Positions 7,674 through 13,716 of a stretch of DNA of 24,125 nt are shown here, in pieces; position 1 is the first letter of the stretch; each line of letters starts with the position of its first letter. The notes under the pieces are model-generated. The model was not told the DNA's origin and ran no database searches. It worked only from the letters and a program-made list of their open reading frames with translations. Made by a program: the position numbers and the translations under genes. Source of the stretch: an uncultured Clostridia bacterium (lineage in GTDB: Bacteria; Bacillota; Clostridia; Christensenellales; Borkfalkiaceae); assembly GCA_958419945.1 (NCBI GenBank), contig CATZIC010000030.1, positions 1 to 24,125 of the forward strand, given 5' to 3'.

Positions 7674-7702
7674 CCCTCAGTCGGCTTTCGCCGACAGCTC
7701 CC
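7674..7702 (+). repeat. CAGTCGGC-type short palindromic repeat
   Basis: CCCTCAGTCGGC, a short loop, then GCCGACAGCTCCC. I recognise this type of short hairpin from clostridial intergenic regions, from memory only. It could also act as a weak terminator between the two TasA-like genes, although no T-run follows. Confidence 0.4.
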
Positions 7703-7752
7703 TTTACTACATAAGGAGCCAAACAAGGACGATAAAAATTATATTAAGATTA

Positions 7753-7782
7753 TTGCGCACACGAGCCGTGCGTATGTAATAT
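7753..7782 (+). promoter_or_regulatory. possible promoter for the secreted TasA-like gene
   Basis: TTGCGC (7753-7758), 18 bases, TAATAT (7777-7782), about 38 bases before the ATG at 7820. The spacer contains a CGCAC/GTGCG inverted repeat. The 290-base gap and the repeats upstream make a separate promoter plausible, but the -35 is weak; read-through from riboswitch unit 1 is equally possible. Confidence 0.35.
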
Positions 7783-7819
7783 AAAGAAAACATTTAAAAA
7801 ATTTTATAGGAGACATTCA

Positions 7820-8560
7820 ATGAAAAAATTAATTCCTGCAATTTGCATGACGTTGGTTGCAGCCGCAATGTTTGCTACATCCACGTTCGCATGGTTCTCT
7901 ATGAACACTACAGTTACTGCTACTGGCATGCAAGTAACAGCAAAATCAAACGCAATTTACTTGCTTATCGGCGGTAATTCTGGTATTGCTTCCAACAAGA
8001 CTGGTTTGAGCACAACTGTAGCGGCAACCTATGCTACAGAGGGTAATGATGCAAAGGCATGTTATCCTGTTGCTTATACAACTGCGGCTACAACTGTTGG
8101 TGGTACAGCGGTTGATGAGAAATCATGGTATACAGCATCTAACGGAAACTCAGATAATGCTACTGATGCAATTACGAATGTTAGACCTGTAACTGAAGGT
8201 GCTGCGGACTATATGTTAACATATAAAGTATGGCTTACGCTTTCCGCAGACTCTGAAGATGCAGAAAAATATATCAAAGTAACGTTTTCAAAAGGTGACA
8301 GTGATGATGCCGCTTTGTCAGCTGTTGTAAAAATTGGCACTACTGATACTTTTGCATTGAACAGCACAACTACAAATGGAACAACCGCAAACAAAGTTAC
8401 TTTGACGGGTTCGACTGCTGTGGAAGTTACTGTCTACGTTTATATCGATGGTAATTCAGAAAACGTATATAGTGATTATATTAACACACCTCATTCAATC
8501 GCAGGTACAGTTGGTTTGAGTTTTGACTTACTTGACACTCTCCCTGCTTCTGGTTCCTAA
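7820..8560 (+). CDS. secreted TasA/camelysin-like protein, candidate fibre subunit
   Basis: A 246-residue protein with a signal peptide: MKK, a hydrophobic core to about residue 23, then STFAWFSMNTTVTATGMQVTA. The FAWFS segment followed by a beta-strand is typical of substrates of SipW-type peptidases, such as TasA-like and camelysin-like proteins. The mature part is rich in Thr, Ala, Ser, Asn and Gly, has almost no Cys, and ends with a strand-rich segment (VYVYIDGNSENVYSDYI, TVGLSFDLL). The start has AGGAGA 6 bases upstream. Its codons differ from neighbouring genes (many GCT, GGT, ACT, ACA; few CGN or TTCCGC runs), as expected for a highly expressed structural gene or a recent arrival. The two SipW-type peptidases in unit 2 are likely to process it. 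Confidence 0.7.
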   Translation: MKKLIPAICMTLVAAAMFATSTFAWFSMNTTVTATGMQVTAKSNAIYLLIGGNSGIASNKTGLSTTVAATYATEGNDAKACYPVAYTTAATTVGGTAVDEKSWYTASNGNSDNATDAITNVRPVTEGAADYMLTYKVWLTLSADSEDAEKYIKVTFSKGDSDDAALSAVVKIGTTDTFALNSTTTNGTTANKVTLTGSTAVEVTVYVYIDGNSENVYSDYINTPHSIAGTVGLSFDLLDTLPASGS

Positions 8561-8603
8561 TAATCCTACATAGCGAGAGTTAAAAGAACAAAAGTTAAAA
8601 AAG

Positions 8604-8634
8604 TCTTAAAGGGCTTTCGGAAAGCCCTTTAAGC
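8604..8634 (+). terminator. stem-loop after the secreted TasA-like gene
   Basis: TTAAAGGGCTTT (8606-8617) and AAAGCCCTTTAA (8621-8632) form a perfect 12-bp stem with a tight loop. No T-run follows on the plus strand, so it may act as an mRNA 3'-end stabiliser or partial terminator. The second hairpin at 8789 has a proper T-run. Confidence 0.6.
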
Positions 8635-8642
8635 GAAAAAAT

Positions 8643-8704
8643 ACTTATCCGATGCGTTAATAAAGCCGTGCGCCCGCAAATTATGAGCGGGGTATGGGAT
8701 AAGT
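8643..8704. other. nested inverted-repeat element of unknown role
   Basis: ACTTATCC (8643-8650) pairs with GGATAAGT (8697-8704), enclosing CCCGC (8673-8677)/GCGGG (8687-8691). It lies in the 598-base gene-free stretch 8561-9158, just after the TasA-like gene. It could be a structured 3' RNA or a remnant; I do not recognise it. Confidence 0.35.
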
Positions 8705-8788
8705 TATCCTTACTTTTACCATAAACTTGCGGCACAAAACAGGCTCGGTTTTGAAAACGCGGTCAAACGGTAACGTATTTGAAATAAA

Positions 8789-8828
8789 AATTCCGTGAAG
8801 TCAAAAACACTTCACGGAATTTTTTTTG
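8789..8828 (+). terminator. strong intrinsic terminator
   Basis: AATTCCGTGAAGT (8789-8801) and ACTTCACGGAATT (8809-8821) form a perfect 13-bp stem followed by a run of T residues to 8827. It separates unit 1 from the ATPase gene. Confidence 0.85.
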
Positions 8829-8844
8829 CGCCTTTTTCAAAGGC

Positions 8845-8917
8845 AGTGATATTTTGACCTACGGTCAAAGTGATATTCGGCTATTGCCCCCTACTGTTTC
8901 AATAGCCGAGTGAGAAT
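8845..8917. repeat. AGTGATATT-type hairpin repeat
   Basis: AGTGATATT occurs at 8845-8853 and 8869-8877, separated by the hairpin TTGACC/GGTCAA. A second hairpin, CGGCTATTG (8878-8886)/CAATAGCCG (8900-8908), follows. Alternating direct repeats and small hairpins of this kind are common in clostridial intergenic DNA. The remaining gene-free bases 8918-9080 show nothing else I can support. Confidence 0.5.
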
Positions 8918-9080
8918 AAGGATTTAGATTATTATTAAAAAGCGCCGTTGTTAATATATGGGGCGGGCGGGAAACGCAAAGTTTGTATTGCCGACAAGTA
9001 TAGGTGGGCGAAAAAAATCAAAAAGGCGCCGTACTTCCAAAAACTTCGCGCTCAAAACTCCAAAACCCACTCTTTCGACA

Positions 9081-9129
9081 AAAAAGTGCGATTAAAACGA
9101 CAATGCAATGTTGACTTAATCGCAAAAAT
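9081..9129 (+). repeat. 36-base palindrome, copy 1 (5' flank of ATPase gene)
   Basis: GCGATTAAAACGACA (9088-9102), a 6-base centre and TGTTGACTTAATCGC (9109-9123) form an imperfect palindrome, preceded by AAAAAGT. A second copy with 31 of 36 bases identical lies at 10475-10510, beyond the 3' end of the ATPase gene. In this copy the 3' arm contains the TTGACT -35 box of the ATPase promoter, so it could also serve as an operator. Confidence 0.75.
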
Positions 9130-9139
9130 GAGGTAAAAT
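9111..9139 (+). promoter_or_regulatory. promoter of the AAA/DUF4143 ATPase gene
   Basis: TTGACT (9111-9116), a 17-base spacer, and TAAAAT (9134-9139), 20 bases ahead of the ATG at 9159. The -35 box lies in the right arm of the palindrome, which a dimeric repressor could cover. Confidence 0.65.
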
Positions 9140-9158
9140 CTATGTAAGGAGGTTTGAT

Positions 9159-10406
9159 ATGTATATTAAACGAACTGCCGAAAAGGCTATTATAAATAGC
9201 GGATTATCTTTTCCGTGCGTTGTAGTATACGGACCGAGGCAAGTTGGAAAATCTACTACGATCAATGAAATATTTGGGGACAAGTACAAAAAAGTTACGC
9301 TTGACGATGACGACGACAGACTTTTGGCGGAGCAAAACCCCAAACTATTTTTGGAAAATTACGGGGTGCCACTTATAATCGATGAAATCCAAAAAGTACC
9401 GAAACTTTTGAATGAAATCAAAAAAATAGTTGACGAAAAGCGCCAAGAGTGGTTAAAGGAAAATAAGCCGAGAGAACTTTTATATATTCTTACCGGTTCT
9501 AACAGGTTTGAATTGCAGGAAAGCATTGCGGATTCGCTTGCGGGAAGGTGCGGTATCGTAGATATGGCTTCATTTACTATGGCGGAAAAGTACGGATATG
9601 AAAACAGCCTTTTTAATCCCGAATTGAGCGCTTTTTATGCGATAGAAAGAAGCGGAAGAAAATACAGAACGAGAAAAGAGATATTCGAAGATATTTTTAT
9701 TGGCGGAATGCCCGATATATGTACGGGCGTATCCAATCGTGATATCTACTTTAAGGCTTACGTAAACACGTATATAGAAAAAGATATTCTAAAAATTATC
9801 GCGGTTTCGAGCGAACTTCTTTTTCGCAATTTTTTATCCGTATTGGCGCTACGCACGGCGCAGGAATTACATTACGACGAGATCGCAAATAGCGTCGGAA
9901 TCGATGTAAGAACCTGCAAAAAGTGGATATCCGTGCTGCAAATGTCCGGCATTGTCTATTTACTGCAACCGTATATGTCCAACGTTTCAAAAAGAATAAT
10001 AAAGTCGCCTAAGATTTATTTTATGGACACAGGACTTTGTGCCTATCTTTGCAAATGGCAAAGTGCGGAAATGCTTGCGGACTGCGCAATGAGCGGGGCG
10101 TTTTTCGAAACTTTTGTCGTAAGCGAAATCGTGAAAAATTTACAGGCGCATAATATCGAAGCAAAAGATTATCTGTTTTATTACAGAGATATAGATCAAA
10201 AAGAAGTTGACCTTATATACGCTACACCGAACGCAATTTACCCGATAGAAATTAAAAAAAGCATTGCCCCGTCAAAGCCGACGAAAAATTTTGACGTTTT
10301 GTCTAAATTTGATATTGAAGTCAAGACGGGTTTGGTAATTGACACTTGCGACCGTATACGGCCCATTAACGAAAAAGCGTACAGCATTCCCGTGTATTTA
10401 TTGTAA
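9159..10406 (+). CDS. AAA-family ATPase with DUF4143 C-terminal domain
   Basis: A 415-residue soluble protein. The N-terminal P-loop domain (AAA_14 type) has Walker A GPRQVGKST (25-33), Walker B PLIIDEIQ (71-78) and a sensor-like LTGSNRF. A winged-helix-like middle part (YDEIANSVGIDVRTCKKWI) precedes the DUF4143 part, which ends with a KEVDLIY...PIEIKKS pattern resembling the D...ExK core of PD-(D/E)XK nucleases. Members of this family are widespread, often in several copies per genome, and their role is poorly known. AAGGAGG lies 6 bases before the ATG. The gene has its own promoter and terminator and is bracketed by two copies of a palindrome, so it looks like a self-contained cassette inserted between the two riboswitch units. 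Confidence 0.85.
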   Translation: MYIKRTAEKAIINSGLSFPCVVVYGPRQVGKSTTINEIFGDKYKKVTLDDDDDRLLAEQNPKLFLENYGVPLIIDEIQKVPKLLNEIKKIVDEKRQEWLKENKPRELLYILTGSNRFELQESIADSLAGRCGIVDMASFTMAEKYGYENSLFNPELSAFYAIERSGRKYRTRKEIFEDIFIGGMPDICTGVSNRDIYFKAYVNTYIEKDILKIIAVSSELLFRNFLSVLALRTAQELHYDEIANSVGIDVRTCKKWISVLQMSGIVYLLQPYMSNVSKRIIKSPKIYFMDTGLCAYLCKWQSAEMLADCAMSGAFFETFVVSEIVKNLQAHNIEAKDYLFYYRDIDQKEVDLIYATPNAIYPIEIKKSIAPSKPTKNFDVLSKFDIEVKTGLVIDTCDRIRPINEKAYSIPVYLL

Positions 10407-10423
10407 TACTAGCGGTGAAATTT

Positions 10424-10464
10424 ACGACAATCCAAACTGACAGTTTAGATTGTCGTACTTTTTT
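10424..10464 (+). terminator. terminator of the ATPase gene
   Basis: ACGACAATC (10424-10432) and AAACT pair with AGTTT and GATTGTCGT (10448-10456), with one C/A mismatch, followed by ACTTTTTT (to 10464). It lies 17 bases after the stop codon. Confidence 0.85.
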
Positions 10465-10465
10465 A

Positions 10466-10514
10466 TCAAAAAGTGCGATTAAAACGACAACGCGATGTCG
10501 TTTTAATCGCAAAC
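10466..10514 (+). repeat. 36-base palindrome, copy 2 (3' flank of ATPase gene)
   Basis: GCGATTAAAACGACA (10475-10489), ACGCGA, TGTCGTTTTAATCGC (10496-10510) form a perfect 15-bp inverted repeat, preceded by AAAAAGT as in copy 1. The TTGACT box of copy 1 reads TCGTTT here, so it is no longer a promoter. Confidence 0.75.
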
Positions 10515-10569
10515 ATGGTACTGTTTTTGGCCAAGATTTTCCTAACCGTACGGCCGCTATAACCACAAC

Positions 10570-10612
10570 TTTTATGTCCGGATTGCTTCGCCAAAAGCTT
10601 CTCGCAATGACG
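10570..10612 (+). repeat. CATTGCGAG-type dispersed repeat
   Basis: GTCCGGATTGCTTCG, then AAGCTTCTCGCAATGACGG, matching the sequence at 2032-2056. The longer open frame running over it (10415-10807) is not coding-like. Bases 10613-10770 are AT-rich and hold nothing else that I can identify. Confidence 0.6.
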
Positions 10613-10772
10613 GAATGGACACACAATAAGATACCTAAAAATTTCATCGCCGATTTTCCTGTTTTTGGGATAAAAAAACATTTCAAAGCGTACAGGAACG
10701 GCACTTATTGGAATTTTGGCGTAAAAATTTGCTTTATTGCATATATTATTTTTACATATTTATTTATAGTAA

Positions 10773-10801
10773 TTGACAAGACTTTTTGTTTGTGTTATAC
10801 T
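10773..10801 (+). promoter_or_regulatory. sigma-A promoter of riboswitch unit 2
   Basis: TTGACA (10773-10778), a 17-base spacer, TATACT (10796-10801). It has the same architecture as the unit 1 promoter and lies about 70 bases before the aptamer. Confidence 0.85.
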
Positions 10802-10843
10802 TTTTAAAGAAAAGTTATTATATAGTATGAAAATTTTATATGT

Positions 10844-10875
10844 GCAAAGCACGATATCCGTGCGGCGCTATAGGG
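10844..10875 (+). other. partial tandem copy of the aptamer 5' half (vestigial)
   Basis: GCAAAGCACG, ATATC, CGTGC and GGCGCTATAGGG line up with GCAAAGCATGTGAAAGCGTGC and GACGCAAAACTACAGGG of the true aptamer, 32 bases downstream. The GAAA tetraloop and part of the ACGCAAA block are missing, and no GGCAGCCAG follows, so it should not bind c-di-GMP. The perfect GCACG/CGTGC hairpin remains and will form in the leader RNA. Confidence 0.5.
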
Positions 10876-10966
10876 GCAAAGCATGTGAAAGCGTGCGACG
10901 CAAAACTACAGGGTCTTCAATTTAAGGCAGCCAGTTGCAAATTTGAATATTTGTAACGGCTTTTTT
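10873..10966 (+). promoter_or_regulatory. class I c-di-GMP riboswitch (GEMM-I), copy 2
   Basis: GGGGCAAAGCATGT, GAAA tetraloop, GCGTGC, then GACGCAAAACTACAGGGTC and GGCAGCCAGTTGC (10926-10938). The stem GCATGT/GCGTGC is complete, counting wobbles. Compared with copy 1 and the family pattern, GCAAAGC is GCAAAAC and GGGCC is GGGTC, both mild changes. The terminator stem starts within the GCCAGTTGC block of the aptamer, so, as in copy 1, c-di-GMP binding should favour read-through into the SipW/ATPase genes. Confidence 0.9.
10930..10966 (+). terminator. riboswitch 2 expression-platform terminator
   Basis: GCC and GTTGCAAAT (10930-10942) pair with ATTTGTAAC and GGC (10949-10960), with one bulged A and one wobble, followed by six T residues. 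The 5' arm is shared with the aptamer. Between here and the SipW start, a CTTTAAAA/TTTTAAAG hairpin (about 10982-11008) and a CCGC/GCGG hairpin lie in the leader. Confidence 0.85.
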
Positions 10967-11103
10967 GTTATCGGGGCAAGCCTTTAAAACTCTTCGTTTT
11001 TAAAGCCCTTAAAAAAAATTACAACTTTAAAATAACTTCCGCTTTTATCTAGCGGTAAAACCAAAAAAATCCTTTAATAAAAAACAACAAAAAGGACGAC
11101 AAA

Positions 11104-11850
11104 ATGAATCAGAAAGTTAAAAAAACTATCAAAATCGTCGTAAACGTTTTGTTATGGATCTTTCTAGTGCTTGCTTTGTTTATGACCATACTTGCGTTTT
11201 CGGCTCAGGCAAGCAACGCCGGATATCCGAAACTCGGTAACACCTGTCTTTTGACGGTTTCGTCGGACTCCATGAAAGGGCCGAACGGGTTTAAAAAGGG
11301 CGACCTTATAGTTTCTCACGTTTTATCCGAAGAAGAAAAGAAAAATCTTCAAGTGGGCGACGTTATAACCTTCTTCGTCGATCTTAACTTCGACGGTGAA
11401 AAGGAACTTAACACCCACAGGATTATCGAAAAAAGAGAAGCAAACGGCGTCATTACCTACGTAACCCAAGGCGACAACAGAGAAATGTCTGTAGCGCCCG
11501 ATTCCCCTATCGGACTTGACGTTATCGAAGCCAAGTGGACGGGTAAAAAGATCGGCGGCGTAGGTGCTGTGATAGGCTTTTTAAGATCAAGCACAGGATT
11601 CTTGGTGTGCATAGTTTTGCCTCTTGCCGGATTTTTCATTTATGAGCTTATCGTTATGATTAACACCATAAACAAAATCCGCAACAAGGATAAAAAACAA
11701 ATCACCAAAGAGGACGAGGAACTTATTAAGCAGCGTGCCATCGAAGAATACCTTGCAAGGCAGCAAAAAGCCGCCGACAGTACCGAAAACGCAGAAAATG
11801 CGGAAGCCGATACGGAAAGCAATACAGGCACGGAAGAAAACGCCGAATAA
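11104..11850 (+). CDS. SipW-type signal peptidase I (first copy)
   Basis: A 248-residue membrane protease of the ER/SipW-type signal peptidase family, which cleaves signal peptides of TasA/camelysin-like proteins. An N-terminal membrane helix (about 13-34) is followed by the catalytic region with Ser56 in SSDSM, GDVITF, His105 in LNTHRII in place of the bacterial Lys (the mark of the Ser-His type), and TQGDN. A second membrane helix (about 160-185) and a charged tail ending in an acidic Glu/Asn-rich stretch follow. The start has AAAGGA about 8 bases upstream. It is the first gene behind riboswitch 2, which ties peptidase production to c-di-GMP. Confidence 0.85.
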   Translation: MNQKVKKTIKIVVNVLLWIFLVLALFMTILAFSAQASNAGYPKLGNTCLLTVSSDSMKGPNGFKKGDLIVSHVLSEEEKKNLQVGDVITFFVDLNFDGEKELNTHRIIEKREANGVITYVTQGDNREMSVAPDSPIGLDVIEAKWTGKKIGGVGAVIGFLRSSTGFLVCIVLPLAGFFIYELIVMINTINKIRNKDKKQITKEDEELIKQRAIEEYLARQQKAADSTENAENAEADTESNTGTEENAE

Positions 11851-12006
11851 TTTCTTCTTTAAAATAACAACCCCGATTTTGATATGCGGCGGCTTGAAAT
11901 TAGCCGTTACGCTATTTTAAGTAATGCCATATTATCCAAAATCAGCAATCTATTTGGCTTAAATTATATCTAACACTCACTTAGTTTTTGTTTGGAGGAA
12001 AATTTA

Positions 12007-13590
12007 ATGGACGCTTTTTTGAACTGGTTTTTTACGTTTATAACGGACATGTTCAGCGGAATTTGGCAAGGAATTAAGGAACTTTTCCTCGGAATAATTC
12101 ATATTTTCGACTTCGGAACCTACTTCGGATTTTTTGAGATGTACAAAAGCGGATTCGGTTTTTGGGGCTGGGTACTTGCTATTTTGTCCTTTATACTCGT
12201 CTACGCATTTTGGTTCGGTCTTATATTTTTAATCGTACTTTTAGTCCGTAAATATATAAGATTCAGATCCTCTCTCGTTTGCAACGAGGACCTTTTGGAG
12301 GAAATTGCAGACCTTCACAGAGACGTAGTTCGTCTTACACGTGAAAAGGAACGTATTATGGCGTTAAAGAGTTCGGCTTCTATCGGCAACGAGGAATTAA
12401 GCGTGATTTTAAGAGACGACGATATGGCGCTTCCCGCCGAGGCAGTTGCCACCGCCGGCGAAGTTACGGTTTCCGCCGACAGCATTACGGAAGAGCCGAA
12501 AGCCTACGAACCGAGGTTTTTCCGCCTTTCCGCAGTGGACGAAAAGTATTCCAACTATCAGATACCGCCGTTTGAGGACGAAGGCATTACTTTACAGCAA
12601 CTTTGCGAGGAAATCCGCAACTTTGCCTGCTTTAATTCCCGTCTTTTCTATGAAATAAAGACCATTCGTCTTATGATTGCGGGCTTTGCGTCAACGAAGA
12701 TGATTCTTCTTCAAGGTATTTCCGGTACAGGTAAAACTTCACTTCCGTACGTAATGGGCAAATACTTTGAAAACGATACCACCATTGCTTCCGTTCAGCC
12801 GTCCTGGAGGGACCGCTCCGAACTATTCGGATTCTTCAACGAATTTACCAAAAAGTTTAACGAAACCGAAGTTTTGCGTCGTATATACGAATCTGCTTAC
12901 GTAAACGATATCAACATTATCGTCCTCGACGAAATGAACATCGCACGTGTCGAATATTACTTTGCTGAAATGCTTTCCATTTTGGAAATGCCCGACCCCG
13001 AAGAATGGAAGATTCAACTTGTTCCTTCGGTATGGCCGAACGACCCTCTGCTTTTAGAGGACGGCAAACTGAAGATTCCTACCAACGTCTGGTACGTCGG
13101 TACGGCAAACAACGACGACTCTACGTTCGCGGTATCCGATAAGGTTTACGACCGTGCATTCGTTATTAACCTCGACAAAAAAGGCGTACCTTTCGAAGCA
13201 CCTGTAACCGAGCCGAGAAGAATAAGCTATAGCCACGTTGAAGCTCTTTACAAAAAGGCCGTGGAAGAACACCCAGTAACCGACGAAATGCTTTCGCAGA
13301 TCGAAAAACTTGATAACTACGTTATCGAACACTTCAGAGTGGCTTTCGGTAACCGTATCATGAAACAGTTAAAGGTTTTCGTACCCGTATACGTTGCCTG
13401 CGGCGGCGATGAACTCGACGGTCTTGACTACATGCTTGCGACCAAAGTTTTCCGTAAGTTCGAAAGTTTGAACTTAGGTCTTATAAGAGACGAAATCAAG
13501 GGACTTATAAACTTCCTCGATACCACGTTCGGCAAAGACACGATGAACGAATGTATCGCATTCTTGAGACGTCTGCAAAAATCTTACTGA
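12007..13590 (+). CDS. membrane-anchored McrB-like AAA+ ATPase
   Basis: A 527-residue protein. An amphipathic/hydrophobic N-terminus (5-35) and a strong membrane segment (about 52-82) precede a short coiled coil (about 95-120) and a variable linker. The AAA+ domain has Walker A GISGTGKTS (about 237-245), PSWRDRSELFGFFN, Walker B IIVLDEMNIARVEYYFAEML (about 304-323) and TANNDD, all close to the McrB subfamily. McrB proteins normally power a nuclease; here no nuclease is seen and the protein is membrane-bound, so it may remodel or transport proteins instead (inference). The frame is open from a TTG at 11992, but GGAGG at 11994-11998 points to the ATG at 12007. A hairpin terminator follows before the next gene. 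Confidence 0.8.
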   Translation: MDAFLNWFFTFITDMFSGIWQGIKELFLGIIHIFDFGTYFGFFEMYKSGFGFWGWVLAILSFILVYAFWFGLIFLIVLLVRKYIRFRSSLVCNEDLLEEIADLHRDVVRLTREKERIMALKSSASIGNEELSVILRDDDMALPAEAVATAGEVTVSADSITEEPKAYEPRFFRLSAVDEKYSNYQIPPFEDEGITLQQLCEEIRNFACFNSRLFYEIKTIRLMIAGFASTKMILLQGISGTGKTSLPYVMGKYFENDTTIASVQPSWRDRSELFGFFNEFTKKFNETEVLRRIYESAYVNDINIIVLDEMNIARVEYYFAEMLSILEMPDPEEWKIQLVPSVWPNDPLLLEDGKLKIPTNVWYVGTANNDDSTFAVSDKVYDRAFVINLDKKGVPFEAPVTEPRRISYSHVEALYKKAVEEHPVTDEMLSQIEKLDNYVIEHFRVAFGNRIMKQLKVFVPVYVACGGDELDGLDYMLATKVFRKFESLNLGLIRDEIKGLINFLDTTFGKDTMNECIAFLRRLQKSY

Positions 13591-13608
13591 TAATTTATAA
13601 ATAGAATT

Positions 13609-13656
13609 TTTCGTAAGGAACTTTTATACCTAAAAAGCTCCTTACGAATATTTTTA
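13609..13656 (+). terminator. intercistronic hairpin, possible partial terminator
   Basis: TCGTAAGGA (13611-13619) and CTTTT pair with AAAAG and TCCTTACGA (13639-13647), one A/C mismatch, followed by ATATTTTT. It lies between the ATPase gene and the DUF2357-like gene. I see no clear promoter between it and the TTG start at 13717, so it may lower expression of the downstream genes or protect the upstream mRNA end. Confidence 0.6.
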
Positions 13657-13716
13657 GCGTATTAAAACACTATTTTTATTACCCGGCATTTAAAAGCCGA
13701 GTAAGGAGGCTTCATT

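Noticed and set aside
8845..8917. A short CRISPR-like array from AGTGATATT repeats
   Set aside because: Only two 9-base copies separated by a hairpin; no spacers of constant length and no cas genes.
8955..9010. ACGCAAAG segment as a third c-di-GMP aptamer
   Set aside because: No GAAA-capped stem, no GGGCC and no GGCAGCCAG block follow.
8948..9136. 62-residue open frame before the ATPase gene
   Set aside because: No ribosome binding site; Lys-rich chance translation that runs through the palindrome and promoter.
10415..10807. 130-residue open frame after the ATPase gene
   Set aside because: It crosses a terminator, the palindrome, a dispersed repeat and the unit 2 promoter.
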